A model generated the notes under the pieces. That model was not told the DNA's origin and ran no database searches. It worked only from the letters and a program-made list of their open reading frames with translations. This document shows, in pieces, positions 26,303-35,091 of a DNA stretch of 53,671 nt. The stretch is from Rickettsiales endosymbiont of Peranema trichophorum (GTDB taxonomy: Bacteria > Pseudomonadota > Alphaproteobacteria > Rickettsiales > Midichloriaceae), in contig NZ_SCFA01000016.1 of assembly GCF_004210275.1 (NCBI RefSeq), forward strand, positions 1 to 53,671. Reading direction: 5' to 3'. The first letter of the stretch is position 1. The number at the start of each line of letters is the position of its first letter. The position numbers were made by a program, and so were the translations under genes.

Positions 26303-26594
26303 ATAGCTTCATCTCTATCAAATCTTTTTCTATTGCTTTAAAAAATTTGCTACTTAACTCAGATACCGGTAGTAGGTCCACTTTAATTGTAAGATTAGAT
26401 TCTTCTAGCGCCTCTTTTATTTCAAATAACTCTATAGAAGGAATATCGTCAAAGTAACAAATATCAATATCGGAGTATCTCCTAGAGCATCCTTTAACAC
26501 GAGAGCCGTATACATAAAATCGATAAGGATATTTTGAAAAGATGTCTAACAATACCTTCCTATCGTTTTCGTCTATAACAATCTTATTGTTCAT
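26301..26594 (-). CDS. mntA: MntA-type nucleotidyltransferase antitoxin
   Basis: A 97-residue minimal nucleotidyltransferase (DNA polymerase beta fold). The motif GSRVKG begins at G30-S31, followed by SDIDICYF with the metal-binding D42 and D44, and a third acidic residue D73 in KVDLLPV. In HepT-MntA systems this enzyme adds AMP to a tyrosine of the HepT toxin and so disarms it. The gene overlaps the end of hepT by 11 bases, and the order toxin then antitoxin is the usual one. Confidence 0.85.
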   Translation of the reverse strand: MNNKIVIDENDRKVLLDIFSKYPYRFYVYGSRVKGCSRRYSDIDICYFDDIPSIELFEIKEALEESNLTIKVDLLPVSELSSKFFKAIEKDLIEMKL

Positions 26595-26982
26595 TACGAA
26601 TCTTATTTTCCAACTTTTCTATTAATTTATTTAATTCTTGTTCAAAAATTGGCGCAATATCTACTATCTCCTTTAAAACAACCTCATTATAAGTGTGAAC
26701 AGTTTTGTTTCTTATGATGATAAAATCAAGCCATATCCTTACATTTTCTATCAGTCCATTCCGACCAGCTTCTCTGAAACTTTCTCTAGGAGAACTGACC
26801 ATTATACCTTCATTGAAAAGAAATCTCTTTATGGTCTTCCACGCCAACTCATAACAAAACTCAAATGCTTGCACAACCCCTGCTTTTTCTATTTCTGTGC
26901 TGGCACTTCCTATGAACCTCTTTAAAGTCATATGTGCCTTCTTTAAGCTTTCTAAATTAACGTCCTCTATCTCTCCAACCAT
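26584..26982 (-). CDS. hepT: HepT-type HEPN toxin (HI0074 family)
   Basis: An all-helical HEPN protein of the HI0074 nucleotidyltransferase-binding family. FEFCYELAWKTIKRFL at about 40-55 is typical. The ribonuclease motif RX4HXY is intact as RNKTVHTY (R91, H96, Y98), which argues for a working RNase toxin whose Tyr is the target of MntA. I use the ATG at 26982 (132 residues); a TTG at 26994 would add four residues. The pair sits between kdsD and rpoD, as a small accessory insertion would. Confidence 0.85.
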   Translation of the reverse strand: MVGEIEDVNLESLKKAHMTLKRFIGSASTEIEKAGVVQAFEFCYELAWKTIKRFLFNEGIMVSSPRESFREAGRNGLIENVRIWLDFIIIRNKTVHTYNEVVLKEIVDIAPIFEQELNKLIEKLENKIRNEQ

Positions 26983-27107
26983 ATTTATATTCAAGCCTAT
27001 AAATTAATAGTTACCACGATTTGACACAAGGCGGCGTCAGAAATGATGTAAAGAGTGTGTTGCAGATGGACCTAAATGACGACAGGAGGGATTTGGACCA
27101 CCTAACA

Positions 27108-29036
27108 CTACATCACAGATGAAAAGCCCTTTAATTTTTTTGCTCTGCTTGGATGACGGAGCTTTCTAATCGCCTTTGCCTCAATTTGTCTAATACGTTC
27201 TCGTGTTACTTTAAACTGTTGTCCCACTTCCTCAAGAGTATGGTCCGTGTTCATACCGATACCAAACCGCATTCTTAAGACCCTTTCTTCTCTTGCTGTC
27301 AACGTTGAAAGAACTCGTGTGGTCACTTCACGTAAGTTATTTAATATCGCCGCATCCAAAGGCTGTATAGCGTTTTTATCCTCAATAAAGTCGCCTAGTA
27401 TACTGCCTTCGTCGTCCCCCACCTTGTTTTCAAGGCTCATAGGCTCCTTTGCAATCTTTAAAATTTTCCTTACTTTATCAACCGGCATGTTAAGCTTATT
27501 TGCGATCTCCTCAGGAATTGGCTCTCTACCTATGTCGTGCATGATCTGACGCGAAGTCCTTAATATCTTATTAATCGTTTCAATCATGTGGACAGGTATA
27601 CGGATGGTTCTAGCTTGATCAGCTATGGAACGAGTGATCGCCTGCCTTACCCACCATGTTGCATAAGTAGAAAATTTGTATCCACGCCTGTATTCAAACT
27701 TATCTACAGCTTTCATTAATCCGATGTTACCCTCCTGAATTAAATCAAGAAACTGTAAACCTCTGTTGGCGTATTTCTTTGCAATTGAGATAACAAGCCT
27801 CAAATTTGCTTCTATCATCTCTTTTTTAGCCTTAGTAGCAAGCCTTTCACCACGCTGTACTTCTGCAATCAAGTACTTAAATGTTGCGATGTCTAAGCCG
27901 ATTTCCTTTGCAAGTCCTATAAGTTCTTGTTGCAGTTCAGTTAGCCTGTCTTTTTCATTTGCGTAGAAATCTCTTAAGACCTTTTCCTTGGCATTTTTCA
28001 TGTTTTCAAGGAATCTTAAGCTTAGCTCATTATTTTGATACTTACCCAAAAAAAGAGCACGATTTACTTTACGTCTATCCACTACTGAAAGTAGCTCAGA
28101 TTCAATAGCGATCAGCCTTTTATTAGTAGAATAAAGCCCCTGCAATATGTTATCGATCTGTGTCTCATTAAACAGGATCTCCTGAATAAGCTTTGACAAG
28201 TCACTGTTCAGCTTGTTGTATCTTTTTTCAATCTCTGCACTTACCCTCTGATCTTCTAAGGCTCCTATAAGCTTATCCTGCTGAATATTGATAATATGAC
28301 CAGCAAGCTGTGCAATTCTACCTAAGAGATCCATCATCTTAGGCCTTAAGGCCATTTCCATACCCAGTATCGATAGGCTCTCATCGGACTCTGCCCTTTC
28401 ATCCCCTGGATCACCTGGCGCTTTTTCTTCGTCTTCATGACCTTCAACTACCGACTCCTTGTCTACCAGATTAGTGAAAGCCGCGTTTCTAATCTTCTCC
28501 TCCGTAAATACATCCTGCCCAAATTCCTTGGCATACGTAGCATCAAGATCTATGACATCCCTTAAAAGCATAGTTTCATTGCTTAAGTTGTCATACCAAG
28601 AAGCAAACGTTTTGAGAGCATGTGACGTCTGACATAAGTACGTCATCATCTTGTTTCTGCCGGTCTCTATCTTTTTAGCTATCTCTACTTCCTTTTCACG
28701 AGAAAGAAGCTGAACATTGCCCATCTCTTTTAAATACATTCGAACTGGATCGTCGCTTTTCAGTACTTCTTCTTCCTCTTCTTCAACATCCTCGTATGTA
28801 GATTGACCAAAGAACGGGTCTTCTAGCTCTTCTGTAGCCTCTGTCAAGACAACACCGGCTTCATCAAAACATGACAAGGCATCCTCAATTTTCTCAAGAT
28901 CTGCATCTGCTCCTATTACCCTGTTAAGCTGTTCATAGGTAATCGACCCTGTGGCCTGTCCTTTCTTTAAAAGCGCCTCAACGTTCTGAGGTACAGATGG
29001 CTGAGGTTCCTTTGACTTCTTTTTAATATTTGACAT
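27108..29036 (-). CDS. rpoD: RpoD, primary sigma factor
   Basis: Housekeeping sigma70, which directs RNA polymerase to most promoters. At 642 residues it has region 1.1 near the start, an acidic spacer [22 protein letters not shown] (region 1.2), a long non-conserved region, region 2 with [20 protein letters not shown] and region 4 with [20 protein letters not shown]. Region 2.4 and 4.2 residues that read TATAAT and TTGACA look intact, in line with the promoters found here. It lies four bases after dnaG, the classic pair without rpsU. Confidence 0.97.
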   Translation of the reverse strand: MSNIKKKSKEPQPSVPQNVEALLKKGQATGSITYEQLNRVIGADADLEKIEDALSCFDEAGVVLTEATEELEDPFFGQSTYEDVEEEEEEVLKSDDPVRMYLKEMGNVQLLSREKEVEIAKKIETGRNKMMTYLCQTSHALKTFASWYDNLSNETMLLRDVIDLDATYAKEFGQDVFTEEKIRNAAFTNLVDKESVVEGHEDEEKAPGDPGDERAESDESLSILGMEMALRPKMMDLLGRIAQLAGHIINIQQDKLIGALEDQRVSAEIEKRYNKLNSDLSKLIQEILFNETQIDNILQGLYSTNKRLIAIESELLSVVDRRKVNRALFLGKYQNNELSLRFLENMKNAKEKVLRDFYANEKDRLTELQQELIGLAKEIGLDIATFKYLIAEVQRGERLATKAKKEMIEANLRLVISIAKKYANRGLQFLDLIQEGNIGLMKAVDKFEYRRGYKFSTYATWWVRQAITRSIADQARTIRIPVHMIETINKILRTSRQIMHDIGREPIPEEIANKLNMPVDKVRKILKIAKEPMSLENKVGDDEGSILGDFIEDKNAIQPLDAAILNNLREVTTRVLSTLTAREERVLRMRFGIGMNTDHTLEEVGQQFKVTRERIRQIEAKAIRKLRHPSRAKKLKGFSSVM

Positions 29037-29040
29037 CTTT

Positions 29041-30855
29041 CTATACTGTTATGAGTTCGTGTATTGTGTGTATGCCTAGCTCTTTTTGCAATTCCATTTC
29101 ATAGCATTTTAGCTTATTTAAATATTTATATGTTTCGTTGTCGCACTTTGCAATTAATAATTCAGATATTCTGTTTATTTCTGGACGCAAAAGGTGCAAG
29201 AGCAATACTTTTATTTCCCTCTTGATCCTATCGGCGCTCTCCATGTTGGGCTCCACATATTCAGCACAATGACTATTTCTGTACAACACCACTTCACTGT
29301 TTTCTTCATAATATTTTTGAAGCATCTTTGAAATAGTAATCTGAGCAACTTCTTGGTTATTATTTCCCGCCACTTTTAAGTCTAATATTAGCCCCCTAAG
29401 ACTGTCAAGGCAATCAGATTCTATAGACACAGTATAGAGTAAATTGTATATCGCGTCATCATATAACAGCTCCGGAGCGTTTTTCAATTCTTCTAACACT
29501 CTCATCACACTGACTTGCTCTGCAAAAGAGAGTTTGGTAAGGTTGATGATCCCTACTCCCCTCCTCTCTTTTAGATCGTATTTAATGTTTTTTTTGAACA
29601 GTGATAATTCGTAGTGTTTATTGCTAAAGAAACGCCTGTAAGCATTCTTGATGTCCCTATCGACTATGCTATCGGAGTATTTGTTCAATCTTTTTTTAAG
29701 GCTAGCATATCCTTCTGGTGTGGTGAATGATGACGTCCTCACTTCGTGATCAAATATTAGTTGGGAGAGTGGTACGGCTGTAGCACAGATGGATTGAAAA
29801 TATCCCTGCCCACGCTTTGTTACTATCTCATCAGGATCTTTGCCGCCACTCAGTAACACAAACTCCAATGTTTTGTTTTCTCTTAAGTGAGGCAGTATCT
29901 CTTCAGCGATTCTAACCATTGCCCTTTGACCAGCTTCGTCATTGTCTAAACAAATGGTGGGGCAATCAACTATCCTCCAGAGCATATTGATGTGTGCAGC
30001 ACCCAATGCGGTGCCCAATGGAGCTACAGCGTTTAGTATACCAACATTCGCTAATGCCAGAACATCCATATACCCTTCAACTATCAGTACCTTTCTTTCT
30101 TTTGTGATATGTTGTTTTGCGAAATTTAAGCCATATAGAACCTGACTCTTTGCAAAAATTGGCGTCTCTGGTGAGTTCAGATATTTGGGCATTGTATCAT
30201 CCAAAGATCGGCCCCCAAATGCAATGACCGCACCTTGCCTGCTAAATATCGGAAAGATCACTCTGTTTCTAAACTGATTATAGATGCCATACGTGCCCTC
30301 GATCAGTATCTTTGAAGACATGATATCCTCTTCGCTAAATTGCTCCCGCAAAATGCTTAGAAGCTCATTAGCACTATTAGGTGCATACCCAAGACCATAT
30401 TCTTCAATTGTTGCAGGACTCAAGTTTCTTCCTTTGAGGTATTTTAATGCATTTTTGCCTTCCACGCTTGTCAGCTTTCTACGATAGTAGTTGGCGACTA
30501 TTTCGTAAATTGAAGTAAACTGCTTGTATACCTCTTGAGCTTTATCATCTCCATTTTTTGGTATTTTAATTCCAGCCGCATCAGCAAGTAACTCCAGTGC
30601 ATCCTTAAACGAGACATTTTCCGAGCGCATCACGTATTCAAATATATCGCCGTGTGCTTGGCACCCAAAGCAATAGTACACACCCTTTTCATCATTCACG
30701 TGAAACGATGGTGTTTTCTCTCCATGGAACGGGCATAGCCCGAGGAAAGCTCCGTTTTTTTTTTTGGATAAGCGTACTTTCCTTGAAACGTATCCGGATA
30801 GATGAAGCGCATCCTTTATTTTATCTACGATATCGGACATTTTTACAGCGTTCAT
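29041..30855 (-). CDS. dnaG: DnaG, DNA primase
   Basis: Primase makes the RNA primers of replication. The zinc ribbon has C41, H44, C62 and C65 ([13 protein letters not shown] and [11 protein letters not shown]). The TOPRIM catalytic core shows [16 protein letters not shown] and [13 protein letters not shown], with FGGRSLDD before it. The helicase-binding C-terminus is present, so the 604-residue protein is complete. The ATG at 30855 has GAGGT eight bases upstream; a second Met five codons in has none. First gene of the dnaG-rpoD operon. Confidence 0.97.
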   Translation of the reverse strand: MNAVKMSDIVDKIKDALHLSGYVSRKVRLSKKKNGAFLGLCPFHGEKTPSFHVNDEKGVYYCFGCQAHGDIFEYVMRSENVSFKDALELLADAAGIKIPKNGDDKAQEVYKQFTSIYEIVANYYRRKLTSVEGKNALKYLKGRNLSPATIEEYGLGYAPNSANELLSILREQFSEEDIMSSKILIEGTYGIYNQFRNRVIFPIFSRQGAVIAFGGRSLDDTMPKYLNSPETPIFAKSQVLYGLNFAKQHITKERKVLIVEGYMDVLALANVGILNAVAPLGTALGAAHINMLWRIVDCPTICLDNDEAGQRAMVRIAEEILPHLRENKTLEFVLLSGGKDPDEIVTKRGQGYFQSICATAVPLSQLIFDHEVRTSSFTTPEGYASLKKRLNKYSDSIVDRDIKNAYRRFFSNKHYELSLFKKNIKYDLKERRGVGIINLTKLSFAEQVSVMRVLEELKNAPELLYDDAIYNLLYTVSIESDCLDSLRGLILDLKVAGNNNQEVAQITISKMLQKYYEENSEVVLYRNSHCAEYVEPNMESADRIKREIKVLLLHLLRPEINRISELLIAKCDNETYKYLNKLKCYEMELQKELGIHTIHELITV

Positions 30856-30872
30856 ATAGTTCTACCTCAAAC

Positions 30873-30881
30873 ACTATACCA
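30873..30881 (-). promoter_or_regulatory. Extended -10 promoter before dnaG
   Basis: On the minus strand TGGTATAGT fits TGnTATAAT with one mismatch. No good -35 box is visible. RNA would start only about 11 bases before the ATG, nearly on the GAGGT site, so either the leader is very short or the true promoter lies further up. Confidence 0.3.
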
Positions 30882-30979
30882 TATTTTGTTTGAAGTATCT
30901 TTGATTAGTTAATAAAAACATTTTCAGCGCTTTAAATAGCTGTTATACATTACCAATTGTACCAATATTTTAAAGCACT

Positions 30980-31834
30980 ATGTCACATTCTCTTCTCAAA
31001 CAAAAAATGTTGGAAACTGCCGCACTGTTGCAAGAATGCTTAAGTGAGATACTGCCTGTACCTCAAGGGTTAGAAGAGGACTCTCTACTTGAAGCCATGA
31101 GGTATTCAGCTCTTTCTCCTGGCAAAAGAATACGCCCGTTCTTGACGCTAACAAGCGCCACCATTTGCAACGGTCACATGCCCTATGCGTTGCGTGTTGC
31201 ATCTGCCATCGAGTTGATTCATACATACTCATTGATACACGACGATCTACCTGCTCTTGACAATGATGATTATAGACGTGGCATACCAAGTTGTCACAAC
31301 AAGTTTGGCGAAGCAACAGCTATACTTGCAGGAGATGGTTTGCTGACATACGCTTTTGAGGTGCTTGCGGATCAAGCTACTCATCATGACGGGCAAGTCA
31401 GAGCAGAACTAGTTCAATTAGTTGCGCAAGCAATAGGTTGTAAAGGAATGATAGGCGGACAAGCAATTGACCTAAGTGCACAAAGTATAAATTTAGACTT
31501 TAACAGCAAAATAAGGCTTCAAAACATGAAAACTGCACAGTTATTTGGAATATCATGTGAAGCTGGTGCTATAATCAGTCAAGCTGACATGATCGTCAGA
31601 AAGGCTCTAAGACAATACGGCGTGAACGTTGGTATAGCATTTCAAATTAGGGATGATGTGCTTGACGGTCAAAAGAATGTCGCTGAAAACGAGACGTCAA
31701 GTCTTGAACAAGAAAGATTGATACAATATGGGCAGCAAATGATTACAGAAGGAGTGAAATGTGTTGAAATTTTTAATGACGACGCTTCCCTTCTAAGAGA
31801 ATTGGCTCATTTTGTAAGCAATAGAGAGTATTAA
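30980..31834 (+). CDS. ispA: IspA, farnesyl diphosphate synthase
   Basis: Prenyl transferase that condenses isopentenyl diphosphate with shorter allylic diphosphates, giving farnesyl diphosphate for undecaprenyl phosphate and quinone side chains. The first aspartate-rich motif is HDDLPALDNDDYRRG and the second is IRDDVLDG; both are complete. GKRIRPFLTL near residue 50 binds diphosphate. At 284 residues it is the short FPP-synthase type. It is divergent from dnaG; a weak promoter (TTTTCA, 17 bases, TATACA at 30921-30949) lies upstream. Confidence 0.92.
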   Translation: MSHSLLKQKMLETAALLQECLSEILPVPQGLEEDSLLEAMRYSALSPGKRIRPFLTLTSATICNGHMPYALRVASAIELIHTYSLIHDDLPALDNDDYRRGIPSCHNKFGEATAILAGDGLLTYAFEVLADQATHHDGQVRAELVQLVAQAIGCKGMIGGQAIDLSAQSINLDFNSKIRLQNMKTAQLFGISCEAGAIISQADMIVRKALRQYGVNVGIAFQIRDDVLDGQKNVAENETSSLEQERLIQYGQQMITEGVKCVEIFNDDASLLRELAHFVSNREY

Positions 31835-31896
31835 TTGTAATTAAAGTCGACTTGATCTTAGGTTAACATATTGCGTTTTATGCTTTGGTACACAGG

Positions 31897-34863
31897 ATGT
31901 TAAAATTTGTCAAAACAGCGGCATTGTACACACTTGCCGTCGTGCTTATAGCAGTGGTGTGTGGTTATGCATGGCTAGCTACCGGACCGAAATTTGATTC
32001 ATTGATTGCCAAAGTCATTTCTAGACATCTTGTTCAGATCATCAAGGAAAAATGCGATCATCTTGATATTAATGTTGGCAAAACGAGCATTGGTCTAACA
32101 AATTACTATCAAATTGCTTTAAATCTTACCGATCTTCAATTTTCTCTTAATGGTGCCCCGACTTTGGTCAATGAAATAGGTATCAGATTTGATCCGATAG
32201 GCCTTATACCTTTTACGACACACTCGCTAGTAAATGTTAACGTTATTTTATCTGAGGAATACTTTAACGCGGCGACACATATGGGTGATGGTGGTACGAT
32301 CAACGCACTTTTCTCACATCTTTTTATAGAGGACAGTTTAAATCACAAGCACCTTGAAGACATTTTAAGCGACATTACGATCACTATTCCTGCTTTTGGT
32401 CAGCATCGTATTGTACAGCTTAGTCATTTTGCCCTGTCCCCTGTGTCAGGAGATTCAAAAGAGCTTAACATCGACGTGCGTTGTAGGATCGATCAAAACC
32501 CAGTTGTTATAAATTTGAGTTATGATTCGAAATCAAAGCGCTACAAGTTTTCTATGACTATCAAAGCTTTTAACTATGCAATGTTTGGCGTTGATCAAGA
32601 CGTCTTTTCTGATATTCAACATGCTAAATTTAGTTTTGATTTGTTGGTTCATGGTTCTTGTAGTGCTGGGGCTTCTATTAAAAACTGTGATGTTCACATA
32701 CTTGGTAAAAACATTACCATACAGTCCAAAAACAGAATGAGTGAGCCCGTCAATTTGGACGAGATCACAGTAGACTACCAGCACTCAGAGAATGGCACAT
32801 CCCATATTACCAACATGAATATCACAAGGGGTACAAAGTCCATAACCGGGAACGCTAGCATTACAAATGGTGTTGTATTTTTTAAGTGCAATATGAGCCC
32901 GCTTATATTGGAGGATGTATTTAACTTTTGGCCTATTGATCTTGGTACAAACATCAGATCCTGGCTAAAAGAATACGTGAAGGCGATCAATACAGACGCA
33001 ATCACTATTGATGGTGTAGCTCATATTGGTACTACAAATACCTCAGCAGGCCGGCTTTCTGTGGTCATTCCAATACAGCAAGCAACTTTACAAATTCCTA
33101 CTCATGGACCTTCAATACAGGGGATCACCGGAGATATCAATATTACAGAAGAGAAAGTAAGCATCAACGTGTCCAGTGCGAATGTACTGCAGTCTTCCTT
33201 GAAGGATTTTAAAGTTGATATTACCAGTCTTACTAAATCTCCTGTACTGACTCTTGAAGGATCGATGAGTGGCCCTGTCCAAGACGCAGTAGATCTGGCT
33301 TTTTCCTATGCTGAAGCGGATAACAAAAGGCTACATGACTTCAGTGGTGCAGCACAGTCCTTGGTTAGGCTTACTGTACCATTACACAAGGATGATCTTG
33401 CAATAGAAGATTTTGTGATCGACGTGCAATCTACATTGGAGAACGTCAAGGTAAGCAAGCTGTATGACAGGTTTACAATATCGAATGGTAAATTTGACGT
33501 ACAGTATACCAATGGAACGGTAAACCTGACTGGTACTGGATTATATGAAGGACTGTTTCCAGTTACAATTGCTCACAAATCTAATATCACGTCTTCAGCA
33601 AAAGATGGTATGACAACTGTACAAACGGGACCTATGACCCATTCAAAAGCAGCGCTACTAAAAGCTGGATATAAAGTACCAACCGTCATATTGGGTAATA
33701 CTATCAGTTTTGAAGCAACTGCTAGAATGGATCACGAAGAACGTTTGGAATTGGACCTGAAGTTTGATCTAAAGAAAAATCACATAGATATACCGGGACT
33801 TGGTATACCTAAGAAAACAGGTCAACCAAGTTCACTTAGCTTAACGGTAAAAGAGCAGATCGACCAGAACGGACAAACAGAGTATCTAATAAAGCAATAT
33901 CAGCTTGCACTAGGACAATTTACAAGCAATGGGATCGGTACAGTTGATAGAAATCTGACCCTTAGAGAGTTAAGATCTAAAGACAGCTCTATCAACAATA
34001 GCACCTTTGAATTTAGTTATTTTGAAAGCGACACAGATAGAACACTAAACGTAGCTGGAAACGTTGTTAACTTAGCAACAGTAAACTTTGGTCGATTATT
34101 TCAAAACTCAGACACAAATGGCAAACCATTGACTATTAATGTCAAAATACCTGCATTAAAGCTTAAAAACGATACAATGCTATACAACTTTCTGTTTTTG
34201 GCACAATCTGATCGAACGGGATTCAAAAAAATTGAAAGTAGTGCAAAATTTGGTAGTGGTGAGACTGTTCAACTCACTGGGCATTATCCATCTTTTACTA
34301 TCAGCTCTGGTAATGCAGGTCGTCTATTACAGGCTCTTGGAATATCATCCAATATTGCAGGTGGAGCTTTGAAACTATTTGGCACGTACGATATGCAGTA
34401 CAATATCAATGCCAACCTTCAAATCACCAAATACACAATTAAAAATGCGCCTGCATTTGCCAAGCTTTTGTCATTAACTTCCATTACCACTGCAACTGGT
34501 ATATTTAACATGTTGCAGGGCAAAGGTATATTTTTTGACAAGCTGGCCTGCAATTTTAAGTATCTTAACAACGCAATAGTTTTTGATGATTGCACTCAAA
34601 ATGGGCCTACACTCATGATAAGAATTAGCGGTAAAATTGACTTTAAAACCCAAAAGCTTAAAATGTCTGGATTGCTTGTGCCTGCCAACATCATCAATTC
34701 ACTGATGAGTGCATTACCGTTTTGGGGGACAAACTTCATAGCGACAAGCTTTACTGTAGATGGTGGTCTTCAAGACGATCCAAAGATATCTGTTAACCCA
34801 TTATCTATAATTGCTCTTGGTCCTCTACGAAAATTGTTTGCTCCGGAGCGAAATTTATATTAA
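31897..34863 (+). CDS. AsmA/YhdP-like envelope protein
   Basis: A 988-residue protein anchored by one N-terminal membrane helix (about residues 5-28), the rest in the periplasm. The middle (about 320-420, NIRSWLKEYVKAINTDAITI) resembles DUF3971, and the C-terminus (KLKMSGLLVPANIINSLMSA, then PFWG) is the AsmA-like C-terminal domain of YhdP. These proteins belong to the AsmA/TamB group of long beta-groove bridges that carry phospholipid to the outer membrane; this role is inferred. I start at the ATG at 31897; a TTG at 31885 is an alternative. tRNA-Thr follows after 19 bases. Confidence 0.82.
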   Translation: MLKFVKTAALYTLAVVLIAVVCGYAWLATGPKFDSLIAKVISRHLVQIIKEKCDHLDINVGKTSIGLTNYYQIALNLTDLQFSLNGAPTLVNEIGIRFDPIGLIPFTTHSLVNVNVILSEEYFNAATHMGDGGTINALFSHLFIEDSLNHKHLEDILSDITITIPAFGQHRIVQLSHFALSPVSGDSKELNIDVRCRIDQNPVVINLSYDSKSKRYKFSMTIKAFNYAMFGVDQDVFSDIQHAKFSFDLLVHGSCSAGASIKNCDVHILGKNITIQSKNRMSEPVNLDEITVDYQHSENGTSHITNMNITRGTKSITGNASITNGVVFFKCNMSPLILEDVFNFWPIDLGTNIRSWLKEYVKAINTDAITIDGVAHIGTTNTSAGRLSVVIPIQQATLQIPTHGPSIQGITGDINITEEKVSINVSSANVLQSSLKDFKVDITSLTKSPVLTLEGSMSGPVQDAVDLAFSYAEADNKRLHDFSGAAQSLVRLTVPLHKDDLAIEDFVIDVQSTLENVKVSKLYDRFTISNGKFDVQYTNGTVNLTGTGLYEGLFPVTIAHKSNITSSAKDGMTTVQTGPMTHSKAALLKAGYKVPTVILGNTISFEATARMDHEERLELDLKFDLKKNHIDIPGLGIPKKTGQPSSLSLTVKEQIDQNGQTEYLIKQYQLALGQFTSNGIGTVDRNLTLRELRSKDSSINNSTFEFSYFESDTDRTLNVAGNVVNLATVNFGRLFQNSDTNGKPLTINVKIPALKLKNDTMLYNFLFLAQSDRTGFKKIESSAKFGSGETVQLTGHYPSFTISSGNAGRLLQALGISSNIAGGALKLFGTYDMQYNINANLQITKYTIKNAPAFAKLLSLTSITTATGIFNMLQGKGIFFDKLACNFKYLNNAIVFDDCTQNGPTLMIRISGKIDFKTQKLKMSGLLVPANIINSLMSALPFWGTNFIATSFTVDGGLQDDPKISVNPLSIIALGPLRKLFAPERNLY

Positions 34864-34882
34864 TGATATACAGTAGTCAGAA

Positions 34883-34956
34883 GCCGCTATAGTTAAGGGG
34901 CATAACAGTTGATTCGTAATCATCAATCCCAAGTTCGATTCTTGGTAGCGGCACCA
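34883..34956 (+). tRNA. tRNA-Thr (anticodon CGT)
   Basis: The acceptor stem GCCGCTA pairs perfectly with TAGCGGC, followed by discriminator A and an encoded CCA. The D arm is GTTA/TAAC with a seven-base loop. The anticodon loop TTCGTAA gives CGT, reading ACG (Thr). The T arm is CCAAG, loop TTCGATT, CTTGG. The anticodon stem has one mismatch (T opposite T) and the variable loop is short (four bases). The 77-bp repeat begins three bases after the CCA. Confidence 0.88.
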
Positions 34957-34959
34957 CTT

Positions 34960-35036
34960 ATACCAAATTTCAGATTAAATCAGGCAAATGGATTTGAGGA
35001 TGAGGCTTCGTAAGCGTATTGAAATACATGCGCAGA
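34960..35036 (+). repeat. 77-bp dispersed repeat, copy 2
   Basis: It matches the reverse complement of 1-77 with three mismatches by eye. The changes weaken the hairpin that copy 1 can form. It begins three bases after the CCA of tRNA-Thr. In both copies the repeat lies directly downstream of a gene end in the same sense. Position next to a tRNA is typical for integrated elements, but no integrase is present. Confidence 0.85.
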
Positions 35037-35091
35037 GCCGAGTTTCACAAAATCCGTTTTGAATCATTTAAAAATGAGAGCTGGTATTATA

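Noticed and set aside
34883-35036. Integrated prophage or island attachment site at tRNA-Thr
   Set aside because: There is a repeat beside the tRNA, but it does not duplicate the tRNA 3' end, and no integrase or phage gene is nearby.
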